A DNA stretch of 64,000 nt from Alcanivorax nanhaiticus (GCF_000756665.1 NZ_ARXV01000017.1:1-64000); one strand, 5' to 3'. Counted from the stretch's first letter, positions 49,921-59,157 are shown. The notes: generated from the sequence alone by a model not told the origin. Program-made: numbers and translations.

Positions 49921-50267
49921 CAATGGTCCATCCGTATGACCGTAACAGGGCTGCAAAATGACAGGTGCTGCTCTGTGACTTAATTCACATTCTCATTTGA
50001 GAACGCATTATAGGGAATCCTGCCTATAATCCAATCCACAAGTGACATTTGAATGTCATTCGAGGGCTTTGAACTCTACGGGATTGAAGCCCATCTTGGG
50101 AGCCCAAACTGTGTCATCCGGCACATTGAAGAGATCATTTTTCGTTCTATTACATTGCCAGCACTGCCGTAGCAGCAGGCATTTGCTATGGACTCCGGGT
50201 ACGACCGCGAACCGATCGATGCCAAAGCATCGCGGCGGAACCGCCACTCCCACAGGGGAAACAGAGG
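49921..50267. other. Gap between wbpM and the beta-CASP nuclease gene
   Basis: About 350 bp. 50176-50257 is a paired REP unit. 49975-50060 is AT-rich (cattatagggaatcctgcctataat) and may carry the wbpM promoter on the minus strand. A short minus-strand frame at 50056-50130 ends in protein-like sequence but has no start of its own. Confidence 0.5.
50176..50257. repeat. Paired REP elements
   Basis: ggcatttgctatggactccg ... gatgccaaagcatcg ... gcggaaccgccactcccaca. The same structure as 47825-47915, with point differences. Confidence 0.85.
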
Positions 50268-51701
50268 CTAGCCCTCAGGGCAGCACACACTCACCGGCCA
50301 GCCCCAGCGGCGATATCGCGCCTCCAAGGCCTGCTTCAGACCGGCCTTGGCGGCCGGATCACCATGCACCACCCGAATCTCACTCGGCTTTTCCTGCATC
50401 CCCTCCACAAAATCCAGCAGATCCTGCTGGTCCCCATGGGCGGAATAGCCACTGATGGACGTCACCGGCATGGCGATCGAGTAACGCTGCCCCTCAAGCA
50501 TCACCTCACCACCCTGCCCCTCCTGCTGAATCGCCCTGCCGGGAGTGCCCTGGGCCTGATACCCGACAAACAGCAGGTTATGCCGGGCATCATCCAACAT
50601 GGCCTTTAAGTAATTCATGATACGGCCACCGGCACACATACCGCTGGCTGCAATCACCACCGCAGGCCGGGCGCTCTCGGCAAGATGGCGCACCATACGC
50701 TGGTGGGCCTCATGATCATCCACCGTCAGCAGCTGATCGAAATCGAACGGCTTGCGCCCCTCATCCAGTCGCTCCCGGGCCTCTGCATCCCAAAAGGCAT
50801 CCAGTTCGCGATACACCTGGGTAAACCGGCTCGCCAGCGGTGAATCGAGCACAATAGGCAGTTCGTCCCAGTCGAGATGAGCATTCATCCGTGCCGATTG
50901 ATGGCGATGGATCAAGCCTTCCAGCTCATAAAGCAACTCTTGGGTACGGCCAATACTGAATGCCGGAATCAGCAAAGTACCCTTATCCTCCATGGCCCGC
51001 ACCAACGCCCGCTCAAGCCGTGCCGAGCGCGCCGCCCTGCCCTCATGCAGGCGATCCCCGTAAGTGCTCTCAATCACCAGACAATCCGCCCGATACGGCG
51101 ATTGGGCCGAACGAAGAATCGGGGCCAGTCGTGCCCCCAGATCCCCGGAAAACACCGTCACATGCCCCTGCGCATCCCGACAAGACACCGATGCCGAGCC
51201 CAGAATATGCCCAGCGGGCAGCAGCTGGATAAACACCTTATCGTCGCCCAGAGGCACCGCCGTCCAGGCCTCGTAAGGCACCGCCACCAACCGCTGTTTC
51301 AGCAGCGTCAAGAACGCCTCAACCTGGTCAGGCTGCCGGCTGATACCCAGCTTGAACGCATCCTCCAGCACAATAGGAAGCAGCCGTGCCGAAGGCTCAC
51401 TGCAATACACCGGCCCCTCATACCCCGCCGCAAACAGCCACGGCAAACGGCCCACATGATCAATATGCACATGGGTGAGCACCACTGCCTGAATCCGGGA
51501 AATATCGAAATCAATAGAAAGGTCCGACGCCGACGCGCCGGAAGGGCCCACATCCCGGCCCTGAAACAGCCCACAGTCAATCAGTACCGAGGCAGACTCG
51601 CTCACCACCCACTCATGGGCCGAGCCCGTTACCCCCTGCACTGCACCGTGGTGCACCACATAAGGAAAGCCCCCGTCCCGGGTCTCATCACGACAATCCA
51701 T
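50268..51701 (-). CDS. Metallo-beta-lactamase/beta-CASP RNA exonuclease-like protein
   Basis: A 477-residue protein of the CPSF/YSH1-type nuclease family. The metal site is LTHVHIDHVGRLP, with further ligands in PAGHILGSAS and FSGDLG. The beta-CASP part has IPAFSIGRTQELLYEL, IAASGMCAGGRI, and RMMBL with ISGYSAHGDQQDLLDF and VVHGDPAAK. Such enzymes process or degrade RNA; the role in this organism is unknown. It stands between wbpM and the bacillosamine genes but has no obvious part in glycan synthesis. Confidence 0.92.
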   Translation of the reverse strand: MDCRDETRDGGFPYVVHHGAVQGVTGSAHEWVVSESASVLIDCGLFQGRDVGPSGASASDLSIDFDISRIQAVVLTHVHIDHVGRLPWLFAAGYEGPVYCSEPSARLLPIVLEDAFKLGISRQPDQVEAFLTLLKQRLVAVPYEAWTAVPLGDDKVFIQLLPAGHILGSASVSCRDAQGHVTVFSGDLGARLAPILRSAQSPYRADCLVIESTYGDRLHEGRAARSARLERALVRAMEDKGTLLIPAFSIGRTQELLYELEGLIHRHQSARMNAHLDWDELPIVLDSPLASRFTQVYRELDAFWDAEARERLDEGRKPFDFDQLLTVDDHEAHQRMVRHLAESARPAVVIAASGMCAGGRIMNYLKAMLDDARHNLLFVGYQAQGTPGRAIQQEGQGGEVMLEGQRYSIAMPVTSISGYSAHGDQQDLLDFVEGMQEKPSEIRVVHGDPAAKAGLKQALEARYRRWGWPVSVCCPEG

Positions 51702-52033
51702 GTCGAATCCTCTAAAAATATCAGCTTCGAGCTACTAGCTTCGAGCTGCGAGAAAAGTCACCGAAGCACCCCGCGCCTCGTTAGAAGAGCTTACCCCCGA
51801 AAGTCACAGCGCGCCCCGTGGGAGCGACGGTTCCGTCGCGATTCCGGTCTTCTGTGGGAGCTCTCTGTGCTCGTCAGGGTATGCTTGCAAGCGAACACCA
51901 ACCCCTTCGTCTGCAAGCAGACTCCCACAAAAAACCACCCTTGGACGCCGCCTGGGTTTAGCCTTTGAATTTCCTTGTAGCTTGTAACTCGTAACTCTTG
52001 CCCCTGGCTTTGACTTCCCTCGAAGCTCGCAGC
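51702..52033. repeat. Repeat-filled gap before the aminotransferase gene
   Basis: AGCTTCGAGCT units (51722-51750), a REP (51817-51843, gtgggagcgacggttccgtc), a second broken REP pair (51853-51930), and AGCTTGTAACTCGTAACTC and AGCTCGCAGCTCAGAGCT units (51974-52050) that run into the 3' end of the next gene. No gene is seen. Confidence 0.8.
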
Positions 52034-53218
52034 TCAGAGCTCACAGCTGCCTTTCATCACCTTCTTCAGCGCATCACAGGTCTTCTCAATTTCATCCGCA
52101 GTCAGGGTTGGATGCACCAAAAACATCAGCGACGATTCACCCAGCGCCTTCGCCACAGGCAAACGTTCCTCCGGCCCCAACCCTAGATCCGTGAACGCTT
52201 TCTCCAGATACACCTCAGAACAGGAACCAGAAAAACACGGCACGCCTTCTGCCACCATGGCATTCATGATCCGGTCGCGCACCGCAGCTACATCACCTTC
52301 AACCGTTTGCTCGTCCACAAATACATAGCACTTGTAGCCAGCATGGCCGATATCGGCGGGGACCTCCGGCACTCTCAAGCCAGACAGAGACGCCGCTGTG
52401 TCCCAAATCGCCTGACAATTCGCCTGGCGCGCCGCCGTCCAGTCCGCCATCCGCTGCAACTGAATCCGGCCAATAGCCGACTGCATCTCTGTGAGCCGCC
52501 AGTTCGTACCCACCGACTCATGCAGCCAGCGAAACCCCGGCGGATGTTCACGCTCATACACCGCATCCCAGCTCTTGCCGTGATCCTTGAAGCTCCACAT
52601 GCGCGACCACAGCTCACGATCATTACAGGTGACCATGCCACCCTCACCGCCGGTGCTCATGATCTTGTCCTGACAGAAAGACCAGCAGCCCACATGCCCA
52701 AGGCCACCCACCGGCTTACCCTTGTAAGTTGCCCCGTGAGCCTGCGCGCAGTCCTCAATCACAAACAGCCCGTGCTGTTCGGCCAGCGCCATCATGCCAT
52801 CCATGTCACAAGGCCAACCGGCCAAGTGCACACACACAATCGCCTTGGTGTTCGGGGTAATCACCGCAGCAACGGTGTCAGGAGTAATGTTCTGGGTCTC
52901 CGCATCCACATCAGCAAACACCGGCGTAGCACCGGCATTAATCACTGACGTGGCTGACGCCAGGAAAGTACGCGGCGTCACCACCACTTCATCGCCAGCG
53001 CCAATACCCAACCCCTGCAGGGCCAGATCCAGCGCCAAAGTGCCGTTGGCCACCGCAATGGCATACTCGGTACCGGCAAAGGCCGCAAATTCGCGTTCGA
53101 ATTCACGCCCTTCCTGGCCAGTCCAGTAATTCACCTTGCTGGAAAGCAGCACACGAGAAACCGCATCGGCTTCTTCCCTGGTAAAGGAAGGCCAAGGAGA
53201 AAAAGGGCCATTAAGCAT
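52034..53218 (-). CDS. DegT/DnrJ aminotransferase (PglE-like)
   Basis: A 394-residue PLP enzyme. The PLP lysine is Lys185 in CWSFCQDKIMSTGGEGG. ANGTLALDLALQGLG, TPRTFLASA and EDCAQAHGATYKG are typical of nucleotide-sugar aminotransferases. Set between WbpM and PglD/PglC genes, it most likely aminates the 4-keto sugar from WbpM to UDP-4-amino-QuiNAc, but a 4-amino-FucNAc route cannot be excluded. The last residues (GSCEL) and stop come from an AGCTCACAGCT repeat. Confidence 0.9.
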   Translation of the reverse strand: MLNGPFSPWPSFTREEADAVSRVLLSSKVNYWTGQEGREFEREFAAFAGTEYAIAVANGTLALDLALQGLGIGAGDEVVVTPRTFLASATSVINAGATPVFADVDAETQNITPDTVAAVITPNTKAIVCVHLAGWPCDMDGMMALAEQHGLFVIEDCAQAHGATYKGKPVGGLGHVGCWSFCQDKIMSTGGEGGMVTCNDRELWSRMWSFKDHGKSWDAVYEREHPPGFRWLHESVGTNWRLTEMQSAIGRIQLQRMADWTAARQANCQAIWDTAASLSGLRVPEVPADIGHAGYKCYVFVDEQTVEGDVAAVRDRIMNAMVAEGVPCFSGSCSEVYLEKAFTDLGLGPEERLPVAKALGESSLMFLVHPTLTADEIEKTCDALKKVMKGSCEL

Positions 53219-53239
53219 GAGAAACCTCAGAAAAAACCA

Positions 53240-53857
53240 TTATTTCGACCTCGCTGGTGTGCCCAACACAGTCAGTCCATCAGGAACATCAGACACTACC
53301 GTGGCGCCGGCTCCTACCGTCACCCCACGCCCAATATGAATGCCCTGTTTTACTTGGCTACCAATGCCCACCCAACAGTGCTCACCCACACTGACTGATC
53401 CGGCAAGTGCGGAACCCGGACATATATGGCTGTAAGCACCGACAGTGCAGTCATGATCTATCCCCGCCAGGGTATTAACAATTACCCCGCGCTCCAGGGT
53501 GCAATCCACATTGACTACAGCCCCCGCAACTACAAGCACACCGGGTTCAAAAACCGTGTACTGACTGACCGTGGCGGCTGGATCAACCAGCGATACCAGC
53601 GGCAATCCGCGATCCAGAAGCCATTCACACCACAGCTGTCGCGCCGGGCCATGGCCGATAGCCACGAAATAGCCATCGCAATCATGCCTATGGGACTCTT
53701 CCGGCGCGGCAATGATGGGCCAATGAGCATGTCGCACCTCACCCTCGACAAAACGCGAATCAAAGAACAGCACTTCAGACCAGCCCGCCCGCTCTGCGGT
53801 ATCGGCAACAACCTTGCCATGGCCACCAGCACCGATAATTCCAAGTCTCCGACTCAT
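53240..53857 (-). CDS. pglD: PglD-like sugar N-acetyltransferase
   Basis: A 205-residue NeuD/PglD-family enzyme. The N-terminal IIGAGGHGKVVADTA binds the UDP-sugar, and the C-terminal left-handed beta-helix has the proposed catalytic base His135 in NTLAGIDHDC. GSQVKQGIHIGRGVTVGAGATVVSDVPDG ends the helix. It would acetylate UDP-4-amino-QuiNAc to UDP-diNAc-bacillosamine. Its start overlaps the pglC stop (ATGA). Confidence 0.92.
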   Translation of the reverse strand: MSRRLGIIGAGGHGKVVADTAERAGWSEVLFFDSRFVEGEVRHAHWPIIAAPEESHRHDCDGYFVAIGHGPARQLWCEWLLDRGLPLVSLVDPAATVSQYTVFEPGVLVVAGAVVNVDCTLERGVIVNTLAGIDHDCTVGAYSHICPGSALAGSVSVGEHCWVGIGSQVKQGIHIGRGVTVGAGATVVSDVPDGLTVLGTPARSK

Positions 53858-54450
53858 CGCTGGCCGCTACCTGTAAATTTCGTCATGGTCGCCTCACCCT
53901 TCTGGCTGATACCATCGCGCTTTAGCACTTTCCATACCGTCAGAAACAAAATTTTGATATCCAGCCACAAGGTACGGTTTTCCACATACCACACATCCAG
54001 ATCGAATTTTTCATCCCACGACAAAGCATTACGACCATTGATCTGCGCCCAACCCGTAATCCCCGGCCGGACCTCATGGCGGCGAGCCTGGTGAGTAGAA
54101 TACAAAGGAAGATATTCCATCAACAAAGGGCGCGGCCCCACCAGACTCATATCGCCAACCAGCACGTTCCAAAGTTCAGGAAGTTCATCCAGGCTGGTGG
54201 AGCGCAGGAACTGGCCAATGCCGGTAAGGCGCTGCGCATCAGGCAGCAGTTCACCATTGGCATCACGCTCATCCGTCATAGTTCGGAACTTGACCATTTC
54301 AAAAGGGGCGCCATCTTTGCCAGGACGCACCTGACGGAAACAAACTGGCGCCCCGTGCTTGATACGCACTAAAAGCACAAGCAGCAGAATAACCGGGGCC
54401 AACAGCAAAAGCCCCAGCACGCTCCCACAGATATCGACTAACCGCTTCAT
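53854..54450 (-). CDS. pglC: PglC-like phosphoglycosyltransferase
   Basis: A 198-residue monotopic initiating transferase: one re-entrant membrane helix at the N-terminus (about 5-28, GSVLGLLLLAPVILLLVLLV), then CFRQVRPGKDGAPF, MVKFRTM, STSLDELPELWNVLVGDMSLVGPRP with the catalytic Asp-Glu, and RPGITGWAQINGRN. It lacks the extra TM region of the larger transferase at 22648. It is expected to place the diacetylbacillosamine phosphate on undecaprenyl phosphate. Confidence 0.94.
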   Translation of the reverse strand: MKRLVDICGSVLGLLLLAPVILLLVLLVRIKHGAPVCFRQVRPGKDGAPFEMVKFRTMTDERDANGELLPDAQRLTGIGQFLRSTSLDELPELWNVLVGDMSLVGPRPLLMEYLPLYSTHQARRHEVRPGITGWAQINGRNALSWDEKFDLDVWYVENRTLWLDIKILFLTVWKVLKRDGISQKGEATMTKFTGSGQR

Positions 54451-55577
54451 GAAATTCCCATTTCCTTGAGCATTACCGCGTTAACCTTGTGGACATCATA
54501 CTTTTCTTCAGCAATTTCACGGGAGCGCTTCCCCATAGCCACAACCCGCAATGGAGATTCGATCATCGATATCATGGCATCAGCAAGAGCCGGAGCATTC
54601 TGAACCGGCACCAGAAAACCATTATCACCATCGACAACGGTTTCCCGGCATCCCGGTGCATCCGTAGTAATCACAGCCCTGCCCATAGCCATAGCTTCAA
54701 GAACCGTTCGAGGGGTGCCTTCGCGGTATGAAGGCAGTACATAAACGCTACTCTGAGCAATCGCGGGCCTGACATCAGAAAGCTTGCCAAGAAATTCCAA
54801 GGTTCCATTTTCTACCCAGGAATCAAGCTCCGATTTCTTGATCGCATCCGGATTATCATCAATCCAACCAACCAGGAGAAACTTTGCCTCTGGATGAATG
54901 CTTCGCACATGCTCTGCAGCGGCAGCATACTCCCTGACACCTTTATCTCCCAACAAACGGGCAATTAACAAAAAAACGGGACGCTGCGGCAATGGAGTCA
55001 CGCAGTATTCACTAACATCAACACCGGAGCCATTAACTACGCAGGAGGGGACAGACTTATCAAGTAAATTTCGGTCCCTAAAAAGAGCCTCATCATCAGG
55101 ATTCTGAAAAAAAACAATACACGATTTGGCCAAAGAAAAACGATACAAAGACTGAATAAATAAGCGCAAGATACGCCGCAACCCTGAAGGAGATCCAATA
55201 AACGCGTACCCTAAACCGGTAATTAGGGAGTAACGCCTTTGAGCACCTACAAACCACGCCGCCAAAGTTCCGTAAATTACAGGCTTAACAGTATATGCCA
55301 GAACATACTCAGATTTTGTTTTTTTAATAACCCGACACAACATTAATATTGAGCACAGATCCTTCAGAGGATTTATTCCCGTTCGGCTCATGGGAATATT
55401 ATGAACGCTCACCCCCATTGAAATAAGCTTTTTATCGACAAGGGAATCACACGAAATTCCAGGTGCCGCTGCATGAACCTCGTAGCCCAAATCGAGAATT
55501 TCTTGAATCAGATCTCGGCGAAACCCTATTAATGAGTCAGGATAACTAGCAATAATTAAAAATCTTTTTTTTACCAT
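54447..55577 (-). CDS. GT4-family glycosyltransferase (PglA-like)
   Basis: A 376-residue GT-B transferase. LITGLGYAFIG and VNGSGVDVSEY are like PglA-type enzymes that extend Und-PP-bacillosamine. The C-terminal YVLPSYREGTPRTVLEAMAMGRAVITTDAPGCRET is the nucleotide-sugar EX7E-type site of family 4. It directly follows pglC in the operon with a 4-bp overlap, so it likely adds the second sugar. Base composition becomes AT-rich from here to about 62520. Confidence 0.9.
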   Translation of the reverse strand: MVKKRFLIIASYPDSLIGFRRDLIQEILDLGYEVHAAAPGISCDSLVDKKLISMGVSVHNIPMSRTGINPLKDLCSILMLCRVIKKTKSEYVLAYTVKPVIYGTLAAWFVGAQRRYSLITGLGYAFIGSPSGLRRILRLFIQSLYRFSLAKSCIVFFQNPDDEALFRDRNLLDKSVPSCVVNGSGVDVSEYCVTPLPQRPVFLLIARLLGDKGVREYAAAAEHVRSIHPEAKFLLVGWIDDNPDAIKKSELDSWVENGTLEFLGKLSDVRPAIAQSSVYVLPSYREGTPRTVLEAMAMGRAVITTDAPGCRETVVDGDNGFLVPVQNAPALADAMISMIESPLRVVAMGKRSREIAEEKYDVHKVNAVMLKEMGIS

Positions 55578-55635
55578 GATACCGTCAAGACTCAGAAAAT
55601 ATCAGAAACAATAAATTTAAGCAGCCGAACCAGTA

Positions 55636-56811
55636 TCATCGCGCAACCCTCTCTACACTAAAGTATTTTGATATTGCCATGGATACTGCGAGAAGCAGCC
55701 AAAACATCACAAATCTTGTGCCATTATGGGTAATACCATACAGCATAGACGGCCCAGTTATACAAAAAAGACCCAACCAGCCAAAAGCTCTATAAACACG
55801 AAGAAACCATAAACACAAGAAAGACAAAAAAACCAAAAACCCTAAAAAACCATAACTATTAAAAACACTACCAAGGGTTGAGTGAACCTCATGACCAACA
55901 ATTTGATAAACCTGATGTGCGCCATGTCCAAAGAAAATCTCAAAGAACCCGCTATCCGCAAAAGCAAAATACCCTCTTGCCGAGAGCGAACTATCGCTTT
56001 CTTCGGCCATCCCTTGGATTCTATTAACAAACACAAAGTCCCGTCCGTCACCAGCGTTAAAAAGAACAGCAATAACGGCCACCAGGACAGCAACAAGAAT
56101 CAGCCATAGAAAAATCACACTTAGTGTTTTTCCGCTCCCGTAAGAAGACTTATCAAAAGGTTTTATGGCTATTATTACGACAGCAAAGTTAGATATCATT
56201 GCCGCTTTTGACAAAGACACTATAGAAAAAAACATCGCCACCATAAAAAAAATCACCGCCTGCCAATATTTCAAAAAACCTGCACGGTAAAAAAGATACC
56301 CGAAAGACAGAACACAAACGGAAAAATAGCCCAATTGATTAGGATTATTGAATGATCCAACCCCCCTGCCATAACCATCACCGACCTGAATCGAAAACCC
56401 TTTAGTTAAAACAGTAAAAAGGGCTATAAAGGAGGCCAAAACAACACCGAATAACACGGCGCTCACGCCGTAGTCTCTCACGTATCTCTGAATAGCCAGA
56501 TAAAAAAGCAGATTATACAAATAAAACAAACCATTAATCATATACAGGGCATCATAACCAGCAATAGAGTACCCCCCCTCAACCAAAAAAACGTAAATAA
56601 CAAAAATCGCAAAAAACGCAAAATCTGAGTCAGCCCTAAACCCAAAGGAGAAAAGTGTCAGCAAAAAGAAGGCTGCAAGAAAAAAATGGGAAGGCTGCAT
56701 ACCACCTGAGGCGAACAGGTACACGGGAAGAAGAGTTACCCCCAAAAAAAGGAAAACCCCTTGCAACCCTCCCCCTCTAGATTCAGACTCTCTCAAAATC
56801 ACCACAACCAC
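55636..56811 (-). CDS. wzy: Wzy-like O-antigen polymerase
   Basis: A 391-residue polytopic membrane protein with about ten TM segments and a larger periplasmic loop (about 255-310, VNRIQGMAEESDSSLSARGYF and FFGHGAHQVYQI), as in Wzy/O-antigen ligase-like proteins. The RxGxF-like RGYFAFADSGFFEIFFGHG is in the expected loop. It overlaps the neighbouring transferase gene by 29 bp. The start is a GTG with no clear ribosome site, so a later GTG or TTG is possible. It is the only polymerase candidate in the window. Confidence 0.82.
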   Translation of the reverse strand: MVVVILRESESRGGGLQGVFLFLGVTLLPVYLFASGGMQPSHFFLAAFFLLTLFSFGFRADSDFAFFAIFVIYVFLVEGGYSIAGYDALYMINGLFYLYNLLFYLAIQRYVRDYGVSAVLFGVVLASFIALFTVLTKGFSIQVGDGYGRGVGSFNNPNQLGYFSVCVLSFGYLFYRAGFLKYWQAVIFFMVAMFFSIVSLSKAAMISNFAVVIIAIKPFDKSSYGSGKTLSVIFLWLILVAVLVAVIAVLFNAGDGRDFVFVNRIQGMAEESDSSLSARGYFAFADSGFFEIFFGHGAHQVYQIVGHEVHSTLGSVFNSYGFLGFLVFLSFLCLWFLRVYRAFGWLGLFCITGPSMLYGITHNGTRFVMFWLLLAVSMAISKYFSVERVAR

Positions 56812-58078
56812 TCATTTCATGCTCGATTAAAGATAGCAAATCTTTTGATTGGCGAGTTCGGGAATACCTCATCACTGCGTCTTTAACTGGGTGGTAGCAG
56901 CTATACATTCCCTCCCCCGAAATACTATCCGCAATAACTGCCTCTAGTTCGGGGTACTCCTCAGGACCAAAGACTTTCCCAACGCCAGTTTCTGAGAGAA
57001 CTTTACCAATCTCAAATTCCGGCCTACTTCCTACACAAATTATTGGTTTGCCAGCCACCATATACTCAAATACTTTTCCGGTCAGAACCCCCCTAGCCTC
57101 CTCCTTGGAACTTTCTAAAAGCAGCAGAAGGTCAGCTTGACGCTGAGCAAAGACAGACTCCTCCCGTGAAACATGCCCCATTACTCTAATGTAAGGCGCG
57201 TATTTTTCTTGCTTAATCAATCGCCTAGCCAAATCCACCCTAGAGCCATAAAAGTCAACAGTTATATCTCCTCGCCGAATAAGGTTTTGACTTTCGAGAT
57301 TCACCAGAGCATTAAGCAGAGGAACAGGGTCTCTATGCCCTTCGTAAAGCATGCCTGTATGAACGATCCGAAACGGACACGAGGGTTTTGATTTATCTTT
57401 TGAAATTAATAAATCAACCTCGCCTTCATCGATATCAAAGCCGTTCGGAAAGCAAAAAGTCTTGACGTTTAGCCTTGTTGATAAGGTATTAACCATATCC
57501 TGAGAAACGGCTGTAATCATATCAGCATGACGCCCAACAGTTTCTTTCTCAACAATTTCATCAGATGAACCTTCAGCTGAAAGGTGCGATGACGTCCACA
57601 AGTCTCTATAATCCGCGACCCAAAAAACTTTTTTATTCTGCTTTTTTATATCATTCGCGATCAGGTGTGACGAAGAAGGACCAAATGTACTTACTACGAT
57701 ATCTAGATCGTTCGCTATAGATCTTGCATACGCTCTAGCTTCTACGCGCCAGGAACGCCGGGGATCGCTGATCGTAGTCAATCGCCCTCTCAATAATGAT
57801 CTAAGTTTTTTCGCCACCCTCCTTAAATAACCAAATTTCATAAAAAAAGAAATTAGGCCAATATTGGAATTCGGGGACACTTCAACAACTTCCACGTCTG
57901 GCAATAAGGGAAGGTGCAAGTCTAACGGCTCATCAAATGACTGTTTTTTTGCTGTAATAACAGTGACCTTCGCTCCCTGCTCACTCCAGGTTTTAGCCCA
58001 AGAGTAAGGCCTATGCGTTCCAATGGCATTACGTGGTGGCCAGTTATATGTAATTATAGCTACTTTCTTTTTAATCAT
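56783..58078 (-). CDS. GT-B glycosyltransferase (family 4-like)
   Basis: A 431-residue protein with the opening VAIITYNWPPRNAIGTHRPYSW of GT4-like proteins acting in polysaccharide loci, DYRDLWTSS, FPNGFDIDEGE, and the C-terminal donor site GVLTGKVFEYMVAGKPIICVG. Donor and acceptor are not known. It shares one base with the wbpI stop codon (TAATG). The codon use is AT-rich compared with regions 1 and 3. Confidence 0.85.
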   Translation of the reverse strand: MIKKKVAIITYNWPPRNAIGTHRPYSWAKTWSEQGAKVTVITAKKQSFDEPLDLHLPLLPDVEVVEVSPNSNIGLISFFMKFGYLRRVAKKLRSLLRGRLTTISDPRRSWRVEARAYARSIANDLDIVVSTFGPSSSHLIANDIKKQNKKVFWVADYRDLWTSSHLSAEGSSDEIVEKETVGRHADMITAVSQDMVNTLSTRLNVKTFCFPNGFDIDEGEVDLLISKDKSKPSCPFRIVHTGMLYEGHRDPVPLLNALVNLESQNLIRRGDITVDFYGSRVDLARRLIKQEKYAPYIRVMGHVSREESVFAQRQADLLLLLESSKEEARGVLTGKVFEYMVAGKPIICVGSRPEFEIGKVLSETGVGKVFGPEEYPELEAVIADSISGEGMYSCYHPVKDAVMRYSRTRQSKDLLSLIEHEMSGCGDFERV

Positions 58079-59136
58079 TATCTCACCAGAGAGACTACGT
58101 TGAATGCTGAATCCCCATTTCCATAAAGGTCAAATACCGACCCTGGCGTTTCAAAGCCCCTCAAGCTATTTTCAATTAGTAGGGAGTCAGCACCAACAAG
58201 ACGATTCCAGCCAGCCTCGACTAGCTCAACCCATTCGGTTTCATCACGGAGAGTTACACATGGTTTTTGAAAGAAATAGGCTTCCTTTTGAACCCCTCCT
58301 GAATCCGTAGCAACGATAGCGCAGTTTTTCTCCAGCCATACCATTTCAAGATAGCCAACAGGGTCAATCACTGTGACATTTTCAGGGAAAGAAAGGCCAA
58401 AACCGGATATTTTCGCTCGGGTTCTCGGGTGAAGTGGTAATATCACAGGCTTGGCACATCTGGCCAAGCCATTGAGGATACCTTCCAGGCGGGCCGGATG
58501 ATCGGTATTCTCCGCTCTATGGATCGTGCAGAGCACAAAACCTTCAGGGTTACCGAAGTTTTCATCGATCGAATCCGGCTTTTTAGCCATCTCCTTATAA
58601 AAGAGCGTAGCGTCATACATCACATCACCAGCCAAGCTGATCTTTTTCTCTTCCACGCCTTCTCGAATTAAATTCTGTTTAGCAGTGCTGGTTGGAGCAA
58701 AAAGAAGCGTAGAAACATGATCAGTCAAAACCCTGTTAATTTCTTCTGGCATTTTCCTGTTAAAGCTACGTAATCCGGCCTCGACGTGGGCAACCGGGAT
58801 ATGCAATTTTGAAGCAGCAAGAGCGCCGGCAAGGGTACTGTCGGTATCACCGTATACCAGCACCCAATCAGGAGATTCGGAGATCATTAAATCCTCAATT
58901 TTCTCCAGCATCCGCCCTGTATTCTGACCATGAGTGCCACCACCGATGCCTAGATTATAATCTGGTTTGGGAATATCCAGCTCTTCAAAAAAAACTTCAG
59001 ACATGTTTGCATCATAATGCTGGCCTGTATGCACAATCACTTCCTGGACATCCGGCCTATGGTTCCTGAATGCACGAGAAACCACTGCTGCTTTAATAAA
59101 CTGTGGCCGCGCACCAATAACGGTCATCACTTTCAT
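58078..59136 (-). CDS. wbpI: WbpI-like UDP-GlcNAc3NAcA 2-epimerase
   Basis: A 352-residue non-hydrolysing 2-epimerase (GT-B fold). IGARPQFIKAAVVSRAF, VHTGQHYDANMSEVFFEEL, YGDTDSTLAGALAA, HVEAGLRSFNRKMPEEINR, LCTIHRAENTD and TDSGGVQKEAYFF are family motifs. The text resembles Pseudomonas WbpI more than WecB (DANMSEVFF, GTHGQNTGRML), and WbpE/WbpD genes are nearby, so its likely product is UDP-ManNAc3NAcA. A UDP-ManNAc role remains possible. Confidence 0.9.
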   Translation of the reverse strand: MKVMTVIGARPQFIKAAVVSRAFRNHRPDVQEVIVHTGQHYDANMSEVFFEELDIPKPDYNLGIGGGTHGQNTGRMLEKIEDLMISESPDWVLVYGDTDSTLAGALAASKLHIPVAHVEAGLRSFNRKMPEEINRVLTDHVSTLLFAPTSTAKQNLIREGVEEKKISLAGDVMYDATLFYKEMAKKPDSIDENFGNPEGFVLCTIHRAENTDHPARLEGILNGLARCAKPVILPLHPRTRAKISGFGLSFPENVTVIDPVGYLEMVWLEKNCAIVATDSGGVQKEAYFFQKPCVTLRDETEWVELVEAGWNRLVGADSLLIENSLRGFETPGSVFDLYGNGDSAFNVVSLVR

Positions 59137-59157
59137 AGAATATTTCCTGTTAAACTC

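Noticed and set aside
50056..50130. Protein-like minus-strand end (DDTVWAPKMGFNPVEF)
   Set aside because: It reads like a real C-terminus, but the upstream frame runs into a REP pair and has no start. A gene remnant is possible but not supportable.
50150..50200. Possible JUMPstart/ops sequence upstream of wbpM
   Set aside because: Only gctacggcagtgctgg resembles it; the diagnostic ggcggtagc core was not found there or before 22648.
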